Part shown: one piece after another, positions 1 to 6,514 of the stretch
Layout of the letters: each line of letters begins with the position of its first letter
How positions within the stretch are numbered: position 1 is the first letter of the stretch
Source: a virus
IMG/VR virus record: IMGVR_UViG_3300034101_001551
Coordinates: 1 to 20,390 of that record
Length of the DNA: 20,390 nucleotides
Direction: 5' to 3' (one strand)
The notes under the pieces: model-generated
Seen by the model: the letters and a program-made list of their open reading frames with translations, nothing else
Told to the model about the DNA's origin: nothing
Database searches by the model: none
Program-made: the position numbers and the translations under genes

Positions 1-576
1 CTTGTATCCCTCATCCCATTCGGCTTTGCCGGCGATTGGGTGCATGTGCTCAACGATAACGTGATCAAGATAAGTCAGCGCTCCTAAATCCTGGCCTAGT
101 TTCTTCCAGAAGTTATCAAGGTATAAATGCTTCATCTTTGGCGGAACCATGCCATCAAGGGCTTTGACGATGTCGCTTGTCATCGCGATCATGGTTGGAA
201 GTCGTTCCCCTTGCAGCAAGTCGTTGCCGTAGGCCATTGACGGCCGCTTCTGCATCGCCTGGATAAGAATGTCATCCCACCCGGCTGTGCGTGGGCGGTG
301 GTCGTCGCCTAAGAAGGCGAAGTATTTATATTCGCCCTTCTTTGCGATCGCACTGGCTGCCTTGTTGATTGGGTAAGCCATCCCCCGGGTTTCGTTCTGA
401 ATTGTCATGCACTTGTGAGCGCCCACTTCGTATTCGTAGGCATCGTGCTCTGGGTCATTGGCGTCAATTACGAAGAGAATGTCTGAATGCGTGGAAAGTC
501 GATCATGCTCTGCCAATAGTTCGACTGCGTTGCGTGGGCGTCCTCTGGTTGGTACGAGGATAATCATTTCGTTCAT
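1..576 (-). CDS. Glycosyltransferase-like phage protein, 3' end cut by window edge
   Basis: I translated this frame by hand: 192 codons stay open from an ATG at 576 to the window edge, so the C-terminus is missing. The protein starts with a short beta strand and 'PTRGRP' (residues 9-14), typical of the nucleotide-sugar site of GT-A enzymes. It has FLGDDH at 88-93 as the likely metal/sugar-nucleotide acidic motif, and later YGNDLLQG, DNFWKKLG and VIVEHMHP (173-180), where the His/Glu could be catalytic or metal-binding. This pattern matches a family annotated as glycosyltransferase in many actinobacteriophages. Substrate is unknown: phage DNA, virion protein or host wall are all possible. The ATG overlaps the upstream gene's stop as ATGA, so translation is probably coupled. 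The general GT-A call is fairly safe; the acceptor is not known. Confidence 0.75.
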   Translation of the reverse strand, partial: MNEMIILVPTRGRPRNAVELLAEHDRLSTHSDILFVIDANDPEHDAYEYEVGAHKCMTIQNETRGMAYPINKAASAIAKKGEYKYFAFLGDDHRPRTAGWDDILIQAMQKRPSMAYGNDLLQGERLPTMIAMTSDIVKALDGMVPPKMKHLYLDNFWKKLGQDLGALTYLDHVIVEHMHPIAGKAEWDEGYK

Positions 577-836
577 TGATTCGTCGCAATCTCGCCGGCT
601 ATCGCTGCGTAGGCCGCTAAATCTACGAATGAGTCTTCTGTCTCCGTCTGCATCAAACGTGCGACTTTAACTAGCGCCATGCATATCGCCACTTGCTGTG
701 GGGTTATTTCGTGCTCCAGATATGTCGTCCATAAGTCTGCAATCCGGCGATGGTTGGTTCTTGGATCGCCGTAGATGTTCTGGCGGTCTTTGGCTGTGAG
801 TCGAGCTGCTTCTTGAAGAATATCCCCCCGATTCAT
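573..836 (-). CDS. DUF6378-like small phage protein
   Basis: An 87-residue, probably all-helical soluble protein. It carries an N-terminal 'R.NIYGDP..NHRRIADLW' block (about residues 18-36), then 'ITPQQVAICMALVKVARL' and a C-terminal 'DSFVDLAAYAAIAGE'. This succession matches my memory of the DUF6378 family, common in phage accessory regions and of unknown biochemical role. The paired acidic and His residues recall small helical nucleotide-handling proteins such as MazG-like folds, but that is only an impression. It starts 3 bases after the stop of the upstream hydrophobic gene, with a GGAG about 11 bases before the ATG. It ends in an ATGA overlap with the glycosyltransferase gene. Confidence 0.7.
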   Translation of the reverse strand: MNRGDILQEAARLTAKDRQNIYGDPRTNHRRIADLWTTYLEHEITPQQVAICMALVKVARLMQTETEDSFVDLAAYAAIAGEIATNQ

Positions 837-839
837 CGA

Positions 840-1034
840 CTACTTTGCTCCGCGTCCGAATTCGGTTGCTCTTGGATCGATGGCCTTTAATAGTGGGCCT
901 GCAACTGCTGCGATTCCTGCTGCAAGATATTCCTTGAGTGGGCGGTTCGGATCTGCCATATAAAGTGCTGCGACTGCCGCTGCTCCTGCTCGCAGGTAGG
1001 TCATTGCAATTGCTTCAAGTTGTTTCTTATCCAT
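840..1034 (-). CDS. Small hydrophobic protein, putative holin
   Basis: A 64-residue protein. I place the start at the ATG at 1034, not further upstream, because AAGGAG sits at a normal distance before it. The N-terminus is short and charged, followed by two Ala-rich hydrophobic segments (about residues 11-27 and 35-52) and a polar tail ending FGRGAK. Two short hydrophobic helices, small size and position directly after the endolysin (8-base overlap) fit a class II-like holin. Similar proteins ending in an '(E/A)FGRG' tail recur next to phage lysins. The helices are unusually Ala-rich and weakly hydrophobic, so a peripheral or structural role is possible. A second holin candidate lies on the other side of the lysin at 1520-1807. 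Confidence 0.55.
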   Translation of the reverse strand: MDKKQLEAIAMTYLRAGAAAVAALYMADPNRPLKEYLAAGIAAVAGPLLKAIDPRATEFGRGAK

Positions 1035-1536
1035 TTGTGATCTCCTTAAACTTTGGACGTCCAAATCCTACGATAAAGACTGGAAGTGATGGCTTTACTT
1101 TGCCGCGATTCTTCTTCTTGTATGCGCGTACCTTTTGGCAAACTTCGCCGCCGTTGCGCTGGTCGCCCTTCTTGTCGGGCGCTGTGTTGCCTTCAATTGT
1201 GGTGACTGTTCCATCGCCGTTATTTGTAATCACGATTCCAACGTGTGAAATGCGATCGAGCGCGTCTCCGGGGAAATCAAAGAAGACGATATCTCCTGGC
1301 TTTGGATCCGCTTGTTCTGCAAGTGTCCACGCCTTCTTGTCCATGAAGCCTGTTGCTCCTGCTGGCGTGTACGTGCAGTTTGGGATCTTAACTTCTGCCT
1401 GCTTTGCCACCCAGTTCACGAACGCTCCGCACCATGCTTGCTTTGGCTTCTGATATTTCGTTTCGTTATCTGCTGGCCCTTCAATGTAGCCGAGTTCTGC
1501 TTTGGCTACTTCAAGAAACTTATTTAATTGGCTCAC
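1027..1536 (-). CDS. CHAP-domain endolysin (peptidoglycan hydrolase)
   Basis: A 169-residue protein that is essentially one CHAP domain, which cleaves peptidoglycan as an amidase or endopeptidase at the end of infection. The catalytic Cys is C36 in 'QAWCGAFVNW', the His is H98 in 'RISHVGIV', and E115 or N117 in 'TIEGNT' completes the site. 'PGDIVFF' before the His is typical of the family. I see no separate wall-binding domain, only a short basic C-terminal tail, and no signal peptide, so a holin or pinholin should release it. The start is GTG, preceded by AAGGGGAAG. It overlaps the upstream membrane-protein gene by 17 bases and the downstream holin-like gene by 8, making a compact lysis cassette. 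A tail-associated hydrolase is less likely given the neighbours. Confidence 0.87.
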   Translation of the reverse strand: MSQLNKFLEVAKAELGYIEGPADNETKYQKPKQAWCGAFVNWVAKQAEVKIPNCTYTPAGATGFMDKKAWTLAEQADPKPGDIVFFDFPGDALDRISHVGIVITNNGDGTVTTIEGNTAPDKKGDQRNGGEVCQKVRAYKKKNRGKVKPSLPVFIVGFGRPKFKEITNG

Positions 1537-1807
1537 TTGCTTCCCCTTCTTGCTGTGGCTTCGGTTTAGATTTTAGCCCATTGGCACTAAGTATTCCTGC
1601 AAGCGTGCCGGTAAGAAAGACGCAGAGTGTGGAAACTAGATCGATAAATGCGGCATCGTTTGGGGCCTGTGCCATCGGTTGCGTAATGAAAAGCAGGGCG
1701 TATAAGAGGCTGAAAACGGAGCCGGCGAAGACGATCGCCAGAATGATGCCAATCGTTACGATCAGGCGTGCGTGAAGTTCTTCAGGGGTGAAACGCTTTC
1801 TAGCCAT
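1520..1807 (-). CDS. Two-transmembrane protein, holin candidate
   Basis: I choose the ATG at 1807 (95 residues, MARKRFTPEE...), because the longer frame would run deep into the lipoprotein gene; the ribosome site here is weak. A basic amphipathic N-terminus is followed by a long hydrophobic segment (about residues 15-42), a polar loop, a second membrane segment (about 52-74), and a charged tail rich in Lys, Pro, Gln and Glu. Two membrane spans, charged ends and a position just before the CHAP lysin fit a holin. I do not recognise a named holin family, so it could also be another membrane lysis or superinfection protein. It overlaps the lipoprotein gene by 8 bases and the lysin by 17. Confidence 0.6.
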   Translation of the reverse strand: MARKRFTPEELHARLIVTIGIILAIVFAGSVFSLLYALLFITQPMAQAPNDAAFIDLVSTLCVFLTGTLAGILSANGLKSKPKPQQEGEASEPIK

Positions 1808-1994
1808 TTTGTGTGTCCACTTCTGGGAGAAGGTCTTTCGTGCATTGGCCAATTGCTTCGCATCGCGGTGGCTTGCACTCTGGGTTGCTCCAGTTTTCAT
1901 ATTCCTGGCATGGATATCGAACCCATCCCTGATATCCGCATCCGCTAACGCTTACGGCGATCGCTGTTGCTAAGGAGCAGGCTATAAACTTCAT
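1800..1994 (-). CDS. Small lipoprotein, possible outer-membrane spanin (Rz1-like)
   Basis: A 64-residue protein with a short signal peptide: MKF, a hydrophobic stretch, then a V-S-G-C lipobox with the lipidated Cys at residue 19. The mature part is short, polar, Pro/Cys-rich ('YPCQEYENW', 'ECKPPRCE') and has four more cysteines. Its gene overlaps the preceding membrane/coiled-coil gene by 50 bases in another frame, the layout of Rz/Rz1 spanins, where an inner-membrane coiled coil meets a small outer-membrane lipoprotein to fuse the membranes. The lipoprotein call is well supported; the spanin role is inferred from size, overlap and lysis neighbours. If the host has no outer membrane, another role is needed, for example surface exclusion. 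Confidence 0.65.
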   Translation of the reverse strand: MKFIACSLATAIAVSVSGCGYQGWVRYPCQEYENWSNPECKPPRCEAIGQCTKDLLPEVDTQNG

Positions 1995-2157
1995 CGAGGC
2001 GCTTTTCCAATCGGTTCACTTGGTCTTTGACTGAGCTGCCCCCGTTTGGTTTTAATTCTGCAAGGTAATGCTTGACGAGCCATCTGGTCATCGCGATAAA
2101 GGCTCCGCCGATCGTAAGAAGTGAAACCGTCAGAGCTGCGTAATCCTGGGCGGTCAT
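1945..2157 (-). CDS. Membrane-anchored coiled-coil protein, possible inner-membrane spanin or holin
   Basis: I place the start at the ATG at 2157 (MTAQDYAALT..., 70 residues), which overlaps the upstream stop as ATGA; longer starts would intrude into that gene. An N-terminal membrane helix (about residues 6-24) is followed by 'RWLVKHYLAELKPNGGSS' and a heptad-like coiled coil (about 43-63, VKDQVNRLEKRLDEVYSLL), ending in a basic tail. This resembles a small family seen beside lysis genes in actinophages and uncultured aquatic phages. The topology (one N-terminal span plus coiled coil) and the 50-base out-of-frame overlap with a lipoprotein gene match an Rz-type spanin, though it is shorter than classic Rz. 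A holin accessory or tail-associated role remains possible. Confidence 0.65.
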   Translation of the reverse strand: MTAQDYAALTVSLLTIGGAFIAMTRWLVKHYLAELKPNGGSSVKDQVNRLEKRLDEVYSLLLSNSDRRKR

Positions 2158-2408
2158 TGGTTTACTTCCAGAACATAAACGAGCGCAGTTCCGGTGTTGG
2201 TTACGGCCCATACTTCTGTCGTCGCTGGCAGGTGCATCACGTCGTGGCTGTTGTTATCGACTTTGACTCCGTTTGAAGTGCTAACGGTGTTATCTCCGCC
2301 GATCCAAATGTTGCCAGATTCGTTATGAAGGTGGACTTCTCGAAATATGTTGCCGGTCGCCACGATCTTTGTCGGGCTAGTCGTTACTGTGACTTGGGAT
2401 GTGCGCAC
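2154..2408 (-). CDS. Small beta-rich virion-associated protein
   Basis: An 84-residue protein with a GTG start at 2408 and a good AGGAG six bases before it. It is rich in Thr, Val, Asn and Ser with alternating polar/hydrophobic runs ('SQVTVTTSPTKIVATGN', 'TGTALVYVLEVNQ'), suggesting a small all-beta fold with no membrane segment or signal. Small proteins with this 'xVTVTxxPTxI..GN' start and a 'VYVLE' end are frequent in phage tail regions, often as decoration or fibre-tip components, but I cannot name a family with certainty. It lies between tail-fibre-associated genes and the lysis cassette and overlaps the next gene by an ATGA. Confidence 0.7.
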   Translation of the reverse strand: MRTSQVTVTTSPTKIVATGNIFREVHLHNESGNIWIGGDNTVSTSNGVKVDNNSHDVMHLPATTEVWAVTNTGTALVYVLEVNQ

Positions 2409-2514
2409 GTTTCTCTCCTGGTTTCTTCTGGATCCCCGATGCTTCTACTTCGTCGACGGCGTCGTCGATCGTCCGGGTTGGTTCCCGGGTGCAATCGCCT
2501 TCTTGGTATCCCAT
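2377..2514 (-). CDS. Possible 45-residue unknown protein
   Basis: A short frame read by hand: MGYQEGDCTREPTRT..., ending ...IPSHSND at a TAG. It would fill an otherwise empty 106-base gap. Its ATG directly follows the stop of the upstream gene (TAAATG), so it could be translated by coupling, but no Shine-Dalgarno is visible. Its end overlaps the next gene by 32 bases. The protein is highly polar, with an acidic middle (DDAVDEVEASG) and a basic tail. No function recognised. Confidence 0.4.
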   Translation of the reverse strand: MGYQEGDCTREPTRTIDDAVDEVEASGIQKKPGEKRAHIPSHSND

Positions 2515-2739
2515 TTAAAGGGCGGCGATCTCGTCTTCTGTCAGGCCAAGAGCTGCAAGTTTGGCCCGGGCTGAGGCTTTGGCTGCCGCCTTCGCCTCGG
2601 CTTTGGTGTCTTCTTCGGCCTTCTGAGCTGCATAAGCGGCTGCATCGGCTTCGCGCTGTGAGATCTCTTCTGCGGAAAGCGGACGCTCAGTTACTTCGCC
2701 GGTTGCGCAGTTGACTTCAATTGCTGTTGGTATTGTCAT
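2515..2739 (-). CDS. Small Ala-rich helical protein downstream of tail fibres
   Basis: The start is set at the ATG at 2739 (74 residues, MTIPTAIEVN...), because AAGGAG lies just upstream; a longer frame exists but has no better signal. The N-terminus holds 'VNCATGEVTERPLSAEEI', a short beta-then-helix pattern I associate with small proteins found after phage tail-fibre genes. The rest is a charged Ala/Lys/Glu-rich helix likely to form a coiled coil, ending 'LAALGLTEDEIAAL'. It may be a chaperone or tip component of the neighbouring fibre proteins; that is inferred from position only. It follows the third fibre paralogue by about 10 bases. Confidence 0.75.
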   Translation of the reverse strand: MTIPTAIEVNCATGEVTERPLSAEEISQREADAAAYAAQKAEEDTKAEAKAAAKASARAKLAALGLTEDEIAAL

Positions 2740-2749
2740 TTTTGTCTCC

Positions 2750-3271
2750 TTATGATTTGAGTACGCCGTAAAGTGAAGCAGTTGAGTATTGTGCAAAGTT
2801 GCCGTAATCAAGCGTTATAGTTATTTGATTGATTGCGCCAGTGCCATTCCATAACCCAGCGCCTAGACCTAGCATGGCATCGTATGAGGCTACATTTTGT
2901 TCCGCTGAATTATCTATTGAATAAGATTTTTGATTACTTCCTGCATAATTTGGAATATAAATATCTGTATTGCTAAAAGTTGAAGCAGTCCAGTTGGAAG
3001 CATTCACATATCCTGCTAAAGCACCACCGTTAAAACTACTAGCCGCTGTTCCCTGTGTGCGCACCCATTTTGAAGTGTAAGTGCTAGATGTATTGTTGAA
3101 TTTAATATTAGATAAAAGTGCGTCTCGATCTGGTGATGTTGTTGTTCCTCTAGCACTTATTTTTAGAATTAAGTCTGTGTAAGTGCTAGGAATAGATGAG
3201 AAGTCAATAGTTGCTGCTCCACCAGAGCCAACAGTTACGGTGCTTCCAATTTGAATATAAGTATTAGGCAC
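2750..3271 (-). CDS. Tail fibre/tip protein, tandem paralogue 3
   Basis: A 173-residue beta-rich protein with a GTG start at 3271 and a GGGGTGAAA ribosome site. It shares a plan with its two upstream neighbours: a Gly/Thr-rich lead-in, 'DFSSIPSTYTDLILKI' near residues 23-38, a divergent Ser/Thr/Asn/Tyr-rich middle, and a C-terminal 'GLWNGTGAINQI...NFAQYSTASLYGV' end. Proteins with this SIPSTY...LYG plan are frequent in aquatic phage tail modules and are presumed surface-exposed fibre or receptor-binding components. The gene is clearly more AT-rich than the head genes (20 G+C in the 60 bases 2941-3000). It overlaps paralogue 2 by 8 bases. Role in host recognition is inferred. Confidence 0.75.
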   Translation of the reverse strand: MPNTYIQIGSTVTVGSGGAATIDFSSIPSTYTDLILKISARGTTTSPDRDALLSNIKFNNTSSTYTSKWVRTQGTAASSFNGGALAGYVNASNWTASTFSNTDIYIPNYAGSNQKSYSIDNSAEQNVASYDAMLGLGAGLWNGTGAINQITITLDYGNFAQYSTASLYGVLKS

Positions 3272-3764
3272 TTTTCACCCCATATAGCGTAAAGGTAGAG
3301 CCAGTATTAAAAGTATTAGAACCAAAACCACAACGAAGTTGAATAGTATTTATGGCGGCAGTTGAGCGCCATAACCCAACGATCGCCGCTGTTCCTTGAC
3401 TTGCTGTAGAGGATCTACCGATAGCAGTCTTAAAAGTGGTCGTGTTAGAGTAATTTTGAAAGTGAATTATGTTTGCGTTAAATTCGGTAGTGGTGGCTGG
3501 CATTTGGCTGAACTCCCAGAATGATGAAGCATATCTTCCTGATGATGCAGCTGATCCAGTACCTATCAAATAAGTAACTGAATAGATAGAAGTAGTATTT
3601 ACCGATCCGTTACCAACGCGAATACACATACTTTCTGTTGAGTTTTCCACCCAATTTGAAACGAGAATTAGGTCGGTGTAAGTAGTAGGGATGGAAGTAA
3701 AGTTTATTGTATTAGTGTTACTGCCTAGTGTTTGAGTCGCTATCGGTTCATAAGTTTTAGCCAT
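3264..3764 (-). CDS. Tail fibre/tip protein, tandem paralogue 2
   Basis: A 166-residue beta-rich protein with the same plan as its neighbours: 'NFTSIPTTYTDLILVSNW' near residues 21-38, a variable middle rich in Ser, Thr and Asn, and a C-terminal 'GLWRSTAAINTIQL...FTLYGVKSA'. The outer thirds align well with paralogues 1 and 3, while the middle has diverged almost beyond recognition, as expected of exposed host-contact surface. Its ATG overlaps the upstream stop (TAATG) and GGAG precedes it. AT-rich like its neighbours. No enzymatic motif, membrane segment or signal is seen. A tail-tip or fibre role is inferred from family style and position after the other fibre gene. Confidence 0.75.
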   Translation of the reverse strand: MAKTYEPIATQTLGSNTNTINFTSIPTTYTDLILVSNWVENSTESMCIRVGNGSVNTTSIYSVTYLIGTGSAASSGRYASSFWEFSQMPATTTEFNANIIHFQNYSNTTTFKTAIGRSSTASQGTAAIVGLWRSTAAINTIQLRCGFGSNTFNTGSTFTLYGVKSA

Positions 3765-4354
3765 TACTTCACTCCATAAAGTGCAAAGGTTGAATATTGC
3801 GCAAGATTGCCAGTTGAAGAACTAATATCAATTTGTGTAATTGCGTTTGTATTACGCCATAATCCAGACATTATATTCATTTCTTGATAAGAGCCACCGT
3901 TTGTATCTCCACCTGCAAGTGAACGAGTTGTCTTGAATTTATTTGTGTCTTTGTAGTCCAGCAAATCACAAATAACCGCGCTGAATGAGTTTGCAAGTGC
4001 TGAACTCTGCCAACAAGTGCCTACCGGCAAATTGCTTCGATTTACGCTGCCTGTCCCACCTGCTGCACTTCCATCTCCATAAAGCCAGTGAAATGCATAA
4101 TTTGCACCTGTGTCTGAATTAAACTTGAGAAGAATATAATCGCTGGCTGTGCCTGCCGAAGTATTTCTAGCAATTCCCCTAATTTGTAAATGCTTATAGG
4201 TGCTAGGTATTGAAGTAAAAGATGCGCTAGATGAACCGCCAGCGCCAACATTTACAGTTTGAATAGACTCATAATCGCCCGGGCCAGCAACAGCCGAAGT
4301 GAAACCGTAAGCGCTCGCGGCTAATCCGCCCCTTGCTCCTAGTATCGGTGACAT
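3764..4354 (-). CDS. Tail fibre/tip protein, tandem paralogue 1
   Basis: At 196 residues this is the longest of three tandem paralogues. It has an extra N-terminal Gly/Ala-rich stretch (about residues 1-30, 'SPILGARGGLAASAYGF') that may dock to the virion. Then comes the shared plan: 'SFTSIPSTYKHLQIRG' near 45-60, a variable middle, and 'GLWRNTNAITQIDI...YSTFALYGVK' at the end. The first copy keeps the docking segment and the later two lack it, so copies 2 and 3 may attach through copy 1 or act as alternative tips. AAGGGG precedes the ATG. Function inferred, not shown. Confidence 0.75.
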   Translation of the reverse strand: MSPILGARGGLAASAYGFTSAVAGPGDYESIQTVNVGAGGSSSASFTSIPSTYKHLQIRGIARNTSAGTASDYILLKFNSDTGANYAFHWLYGDGSAAGGTGSVNRSNLPVGTCWQSSALANSFSAVICDLLDYKDTNKFKTTRSLAGGDTNGGSYQEMNIMSGLWRNTNAITQIDISSSTGNLAQYSTFALYGVK

Positions 4355-4363
4355 GAATTCCCC

Positions 4364-5245
4364 TTATGCAAATTTCGTCTGGCTTGCGAATACTGTGTAG
4401 GTGGGCGTCGCCGCAGTCTTGACGACTGTGTAAACGTAGGCGTCAATACTTGAGGCGTTGCCGGCGGCGAATGCTGTTCCGCCCTGGTATTTCGGTGTTA
4501 CCGATGATCCGTCGATCTGCACTGCGTTATTGTAGTAGGCGGTGCTTCCCTGTGTGACGAGGTGCGTGACTGTGATCGCATCTCCTACGGCCAATATCGA
4601 GCTGAGTGTGGTTCCTGAATTGCCCCGAATGTTCAGCGTCCAGTTTGCGCTGGCGTTGCTGGTGAAATAAAGGACGCCCTGGGTTACGGCGTCGAAGTTG
4701 ATTGTACCTGTAGCTGCTGTGGCCGATACTGTGGTGCGCTCTTCTGGCCCGACAAGCGTTCCGCCGTTGATCACCGGTGTTGTCAGAGTCTTGTTTGTGA
4801 GCGTGTCTGTTGTGTCGCGTCCTACGATCGTGTCGGTCGAAGTTGGAAGCGTCAAAGTGCCGGTGTTGCTGATCGTGGCGATGATCGGTGCTGTCAGGGT
4901 CTTGTTGGTTAAAGTCTGAGCTGTGGTCTTGTCGACTGTGGTTGCTGTGTCGATTGCAACGGTTGGGATTGGGCCTGTTGCGCTCGAGATGCTGATTCCG
5001 GTTCCTGCTGTTAGCGCAGTGATATCGCCGGTTGCTCCGATCCAAGCGGATCCGTCATAAACTTCGAGGCTGTTTGTGTCTTGGAGATATGAAACCATGC
5101 CCTCTGCGATCACGCCGCTGAGTGCTGTGGTTCGAGCTGCTGAAGATGCGAAAACCATCACCGTCTGCTGCATCAGGTAAGTATTGACTTGCGCTGCCGT
5201 CAAAACGTCGCCTGTTGCGAATAGTTTGTATCCTGCTCCTGCCAT
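4364..5245 (-). CDS. Tail fibre / minor tail protein with TLTNKTLT repeats
   Basis: A 293-residue protein. The first 70 residues follow a module common in actinophage minor tail proteins: 'GYKLFATGDVLTAAQVNTYL', 'VMVFASSAARTTAL', 'GMVSYLQDTNSLEVYDGSAW'. It then has two copies of TLTNKTLT (residues 111-118 and 148-155), a motif typical of fibre shafts in aquatic phages. The C-terminal half is beta-rich and Gly/Thr/Ala-rich, ending in a compact head. This suggests an N-terminal virion-binding part, a thin trimeric shaft and a distal domain. A clear AAGGAG precedes the ATG. It lies between the minor tail protein and three small tip paralogues, consistent with a host-contact module. Trimeric state is inferred. 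Confidence 0.82.
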   Translation of the reverse strand: MAGAGYKLFATGDVLTAAQVNTYLMQQTVMVFASSAARTTALSGVIAEGMVSYLQDTNSLEVYDGSAWIGATGDITALTAGTGISISSATGPIPTVAIDTATTVDKTTAQTLTNKTLTAPIIATISNTGTLTLPTSTDTIVGRDTTDTLTNKTLTTPVINGGTLVGPEERTTVSATAATGTINFDAVTQGVLYFTSNASANWTLNIRGNSGTTLSSILAVGDAITVTHLVTQGSTAYYNNAVQIDGSSVTPKYQGGTAFAAGNASSIDAYVYTVVKTAATPTYTVFASQTKFA

Positions 5246-5257
5246 GATTTCTCCTTG

Positions 5258-6514
5258 TTAGTAACTGAGAACGCCTGCGACGCCCAGAATTCCTTGCGAT
5301 GTGCTGTCGAGAATAAACGCCTGGATAATGGGTTCGCTCGTCAGTATCTTAGTGGTGAATGTTGTCCTTGTTATGTCGTGTTGCAGTCCTTGTACGAATA
5401 ATTCGCTGGTGATTGATGTTGATCCCGGCATCGCCTTTGTAACGTTGACTAGGTCGAATATCTCCAAATTAACGCCGGCGATGTTGCGTGCTTCCTGGCC
5501 GTCGTCGACAAGGTTGAGCGTCATTGAATCAATGCGAAGCGTTGCGTTCTTGCGTGATTGCAAGATCATCGTTGCTTGGTCTAGTGATTCTGTGTCTGTC
5601 TGCACCAGAATGCCGGTTCTGGCTCCTGAATGGATGAAGTAGTTATCGATCGATGTCTGATCGCTTACGATCTGGTTTGTTCCGTTTAATCTTTGAACCG
5701 AGACGTTATTGACGATCAAGGTGTCATCAAAAGCCAGATCGATCTGGGCGTATCCGATTCCTGTGCCATCGTCGCTGAAAACTGTAGGGGTTGAGTCTGC
5801 GTACTGACTCACTGTGGTTCTGGAGTAGAAGGTTGCGTTTCCTTCTGCGTCCAAGAAGAAGCCACCGAATTCGCTATTTTCCACCGTTTGAATTGCTTCT
5901 AGAACGGTGCGATCTGGTGTTCCCGGATCTGCCTGCATGGTGCTATCGCCGGCGTTGATATCTCTTTGCGATGTGGGCCAGTCAACAACGTCTAGAAGTT
6001 TGTTGATGCGCGTTCCGCTTAGTTGCCCTGCTCCGGTATCTGGCACTGTGCTAATCGCTGCGTTATTGAGAAGGCGGAAGCCGTCGACGCATTGCAGGAT
6101 CACCCTAGAAACTTCATCGGCTCCAAGTGCAAAGGTGGTGTCGTAGCTGGTGATAAATCCTGAGAAAAGGTAATAGCGAACGCCTTCGTAATCTGCCCAG
6201 ATTCGGATCTTGCGCAAGGGTACGAGTTTGCCGTAGTAGGGGCCTGCGGTATTGGCCGGGTTCCAGTCGCCGGTTTCGTCTTTGATCTCAACGACGGCCG
6301 TTCCCGCTTCGAACTTGTTCAGAATGCGGTTGCGGCCTCTTCGAATTGATGAGCGCAGAATAATGTCTGAAATGTCGACCGAGTCGTCTGCGTCTGCAAG
6401 CTGCCCTGTTCCTAATACGCCCTTGATCGCGTCATCCAAAGTGAAGGCTGTCGAAATAAACGCCGGGCCGTTCACGAAGTCGATTGATGCTCCGAGCTGT
6501 GGAATGCCTGCCAT
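5258..6514 (-). CDS. Minor tail protein (distal tail/baseplate hub type)
   Basis: A 418-residue protein following directly on the tape measure gene; its ATG overlaps the tape measure stop (TGATG). An N-terminal region with 'RSSIRRGRNRILNKFEAG' and 'VVEIKDETGDWNPAN', then 'GVRYYLFSGFITSYD', matches the minor tail proteins that actinophages carry after the tape measure. The middle has 'VILQCVDGFRLLNN', a block I associate with hub proteins of the gp27/D type. The C-terminal part is beta-rich. I see no hydrolase motif. It probably forms the ring at the tail tip on which fibres assemble. The exact equivalence to Dit or Tal proteins cannot be decided by eye. Confidence 0.78.
   Translation of the reverse strand: MAGIPQLGASIDFVNGPAFISTAFTLDDAIKGVLGTGQLADADDSVDISDIILRSSIRRGRNRILNKFEAGTAVVEIKDETGDWNPANTAGPYYGKLVPLRKIRIWADYEGVRYYLFSGFITSYDTTFALGADEVSRVILQCVDGFRLLNNAAISTVPDTGAGQLSGTRINKLLDVVDWPTSQRDINAGDSTMQADPGTPDRTVLEAIQTVENSEFGGFFLDAEGNATFYSRTTVSQYADSTPTVFSDDGTGIGYAQIDLAFDDTLIVNNVSVQRLNGTNQIVSDQTSIDNYFIHSGARTGILVQTDTESLDQATMILQSRKNATLRIDSMTLNLVDDGQEARNIAGVNLEIFDLVNVTKAMPGSTSITSELFVQGLQHDITRTTFTTKILTSEPIIQAFILDSTSQGILGVAGVLSY

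Noticed and set aside
938-1453. 171-codon plus-strand open frame across the lysin gene
   Set aside because: It lies antisense to the CHAP gene with its catalytic motifs, has no family-like sequence, and all supported genes run on the other strand.
2475-2493. CCGGG/CCCGG inverted repeat as a terminator
   Set aside because: The stem is only 5 bp, it lies in a possible small gene and is not followed by a U run.
2750-4354. Diversity-generating retroelement acting on the fibre paralogues
   Set aside because: No reverse transcriptase, template repeat or accessory gene is visible, and the variable parts differ by more than adenine-directed changes.
4527-5045. 172-codon minus-strand frame rich in Arg, Asn and His
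   Set aside because: Shifted frame within the fibre gene; the low-complexity composition is a by-product of Thr/Ala/Gly codons.
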